Under the pieces are notes generated by a model that was given only the letters and a program-made list of their open reading frames with translations, had not been told where the DNA came from and ran no database searches. A program made the translations under genes and the position numbers. From Rickettsiales bacterium (GTDB taxonomy: Bacteria > Bacteroidota > Bacteroidia > Cytophagales > Cyclobacteriaceae), in the NCBI GenBank assembly GCA_002729235.1, contig PBTY01000090.1:20771-84770 (forward strand): 64,000 nt of DNA. The letters run 5' to 3'. The stretch's first letter is position 1. Each line of letters opens with the position of its first letter. This document shows, piece by piece, positions 63,987 through 64,000 of this stretch.

Positions 63987-64000
63987 AGGCATAAAAAAAG

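Noticed and set aside
1..64000. CRISPR arrays, tRNA/rRNA genes, insertion sequences, prophage
   Set aside because: No regular repeat-spacer pattern, no cloverleaf-like sequence with CCA-adjacent T-loop, no transposase or phage structural gene was found on reading; a short RNA could still have been missed by eye.

Overview
The window looks like chromosome from a marine Bacteroidota, most likely of the Cytophagales (Reichenbachiella/Ekhidna/Fulvivirga type). Reasons: an AT-rich base composition, at least three proteins with C-terminal type IX secretion (T9SS) sorting domains, two good Bacteroidetes promoters (TTG, 23 bp, TAnnTTTG), a 7TMR-DISM sensor, CotH-kinase and G8 proteins, and several families typical of this phylum (DUF4230, DUF5675, DUF6438). 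I saw no rRNA, tRNA, CRISPR array, insertion sequence or prophage. The first gene runs off the left edge.

Layout. 1-5.6 kb: a truncated secreted glycoside-hydrolase-like protein, a PAP2 phosphatase, a CHASE2 protein with no output domain and two envelope orphans. 5.6-12.4 kb: a compact operon of two transglutaminases, a circularly permuted ATP-grasp/alpha-E fusion and a DUF2126 amidoligase, a predicted peptide-making or protein-tagging pathway. 12.5-20 kb: a His-tailed small membrane protein, a diacylglycerol-kinase-like enzyme, a GH1 glycosidase, a SPOR protein, a CotH protein, a DUF2293 protein and a Vms1/ANKZF1-like release factor. 20-27 kb: an EF-G paralogue, a tandem UspA protein, a large TIM-barrel-like protein, an IMPase and an aminoglycoside-phosphotransferase-like kinase. 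27.4-29.7 kb: three orphan genes. 29.8-37 kb: signalling genes (LytTR regulator, 7TMR-DISM/HTH sensor, bacteriohemerythrin) and a giant membrane protein with an apparent N-terminal frameshift.

37-46 kb: a beta-phosphoglucomutase-like enzyme, a TonB-family protein, a second tandem UspA protein and a tightly overlapping four-gene envelope operon (DUF5675, four-TM amidase, two DUF4230 proteins). 46-55 kb: a 942-aa T9SS beta-propeller protein, two divergent globin genes, a G8 beta-helix protein coupled to a tiny protein that is almost only a T9SS sorting domain, and an RMD1/DUF155 protein. 55-64 kb: TatD-like hydrolase, TcdA, an FdhF/YdeP-like molybdoenzyme, a DUF885 protein and small envelope proteins.

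Most notable: (1) a TGTAGA-N5-TGTAGA direct repeat with an 11-bp period, 69-76 bp upstream of three start codons and always in the same orientation, which links both globin promoters with the G8/CTD-only operon; (2) a bacterial Vms1-like release factor next to an EF-G paralogue; (3) the overlapping amidase/DUF4230/DUF5675 operon with a puzzling topology; (4) the giant sensor whose N-terminal anchor is one base out of frame; (5) a globin with Tyr where the heme-binding proximal His should be.
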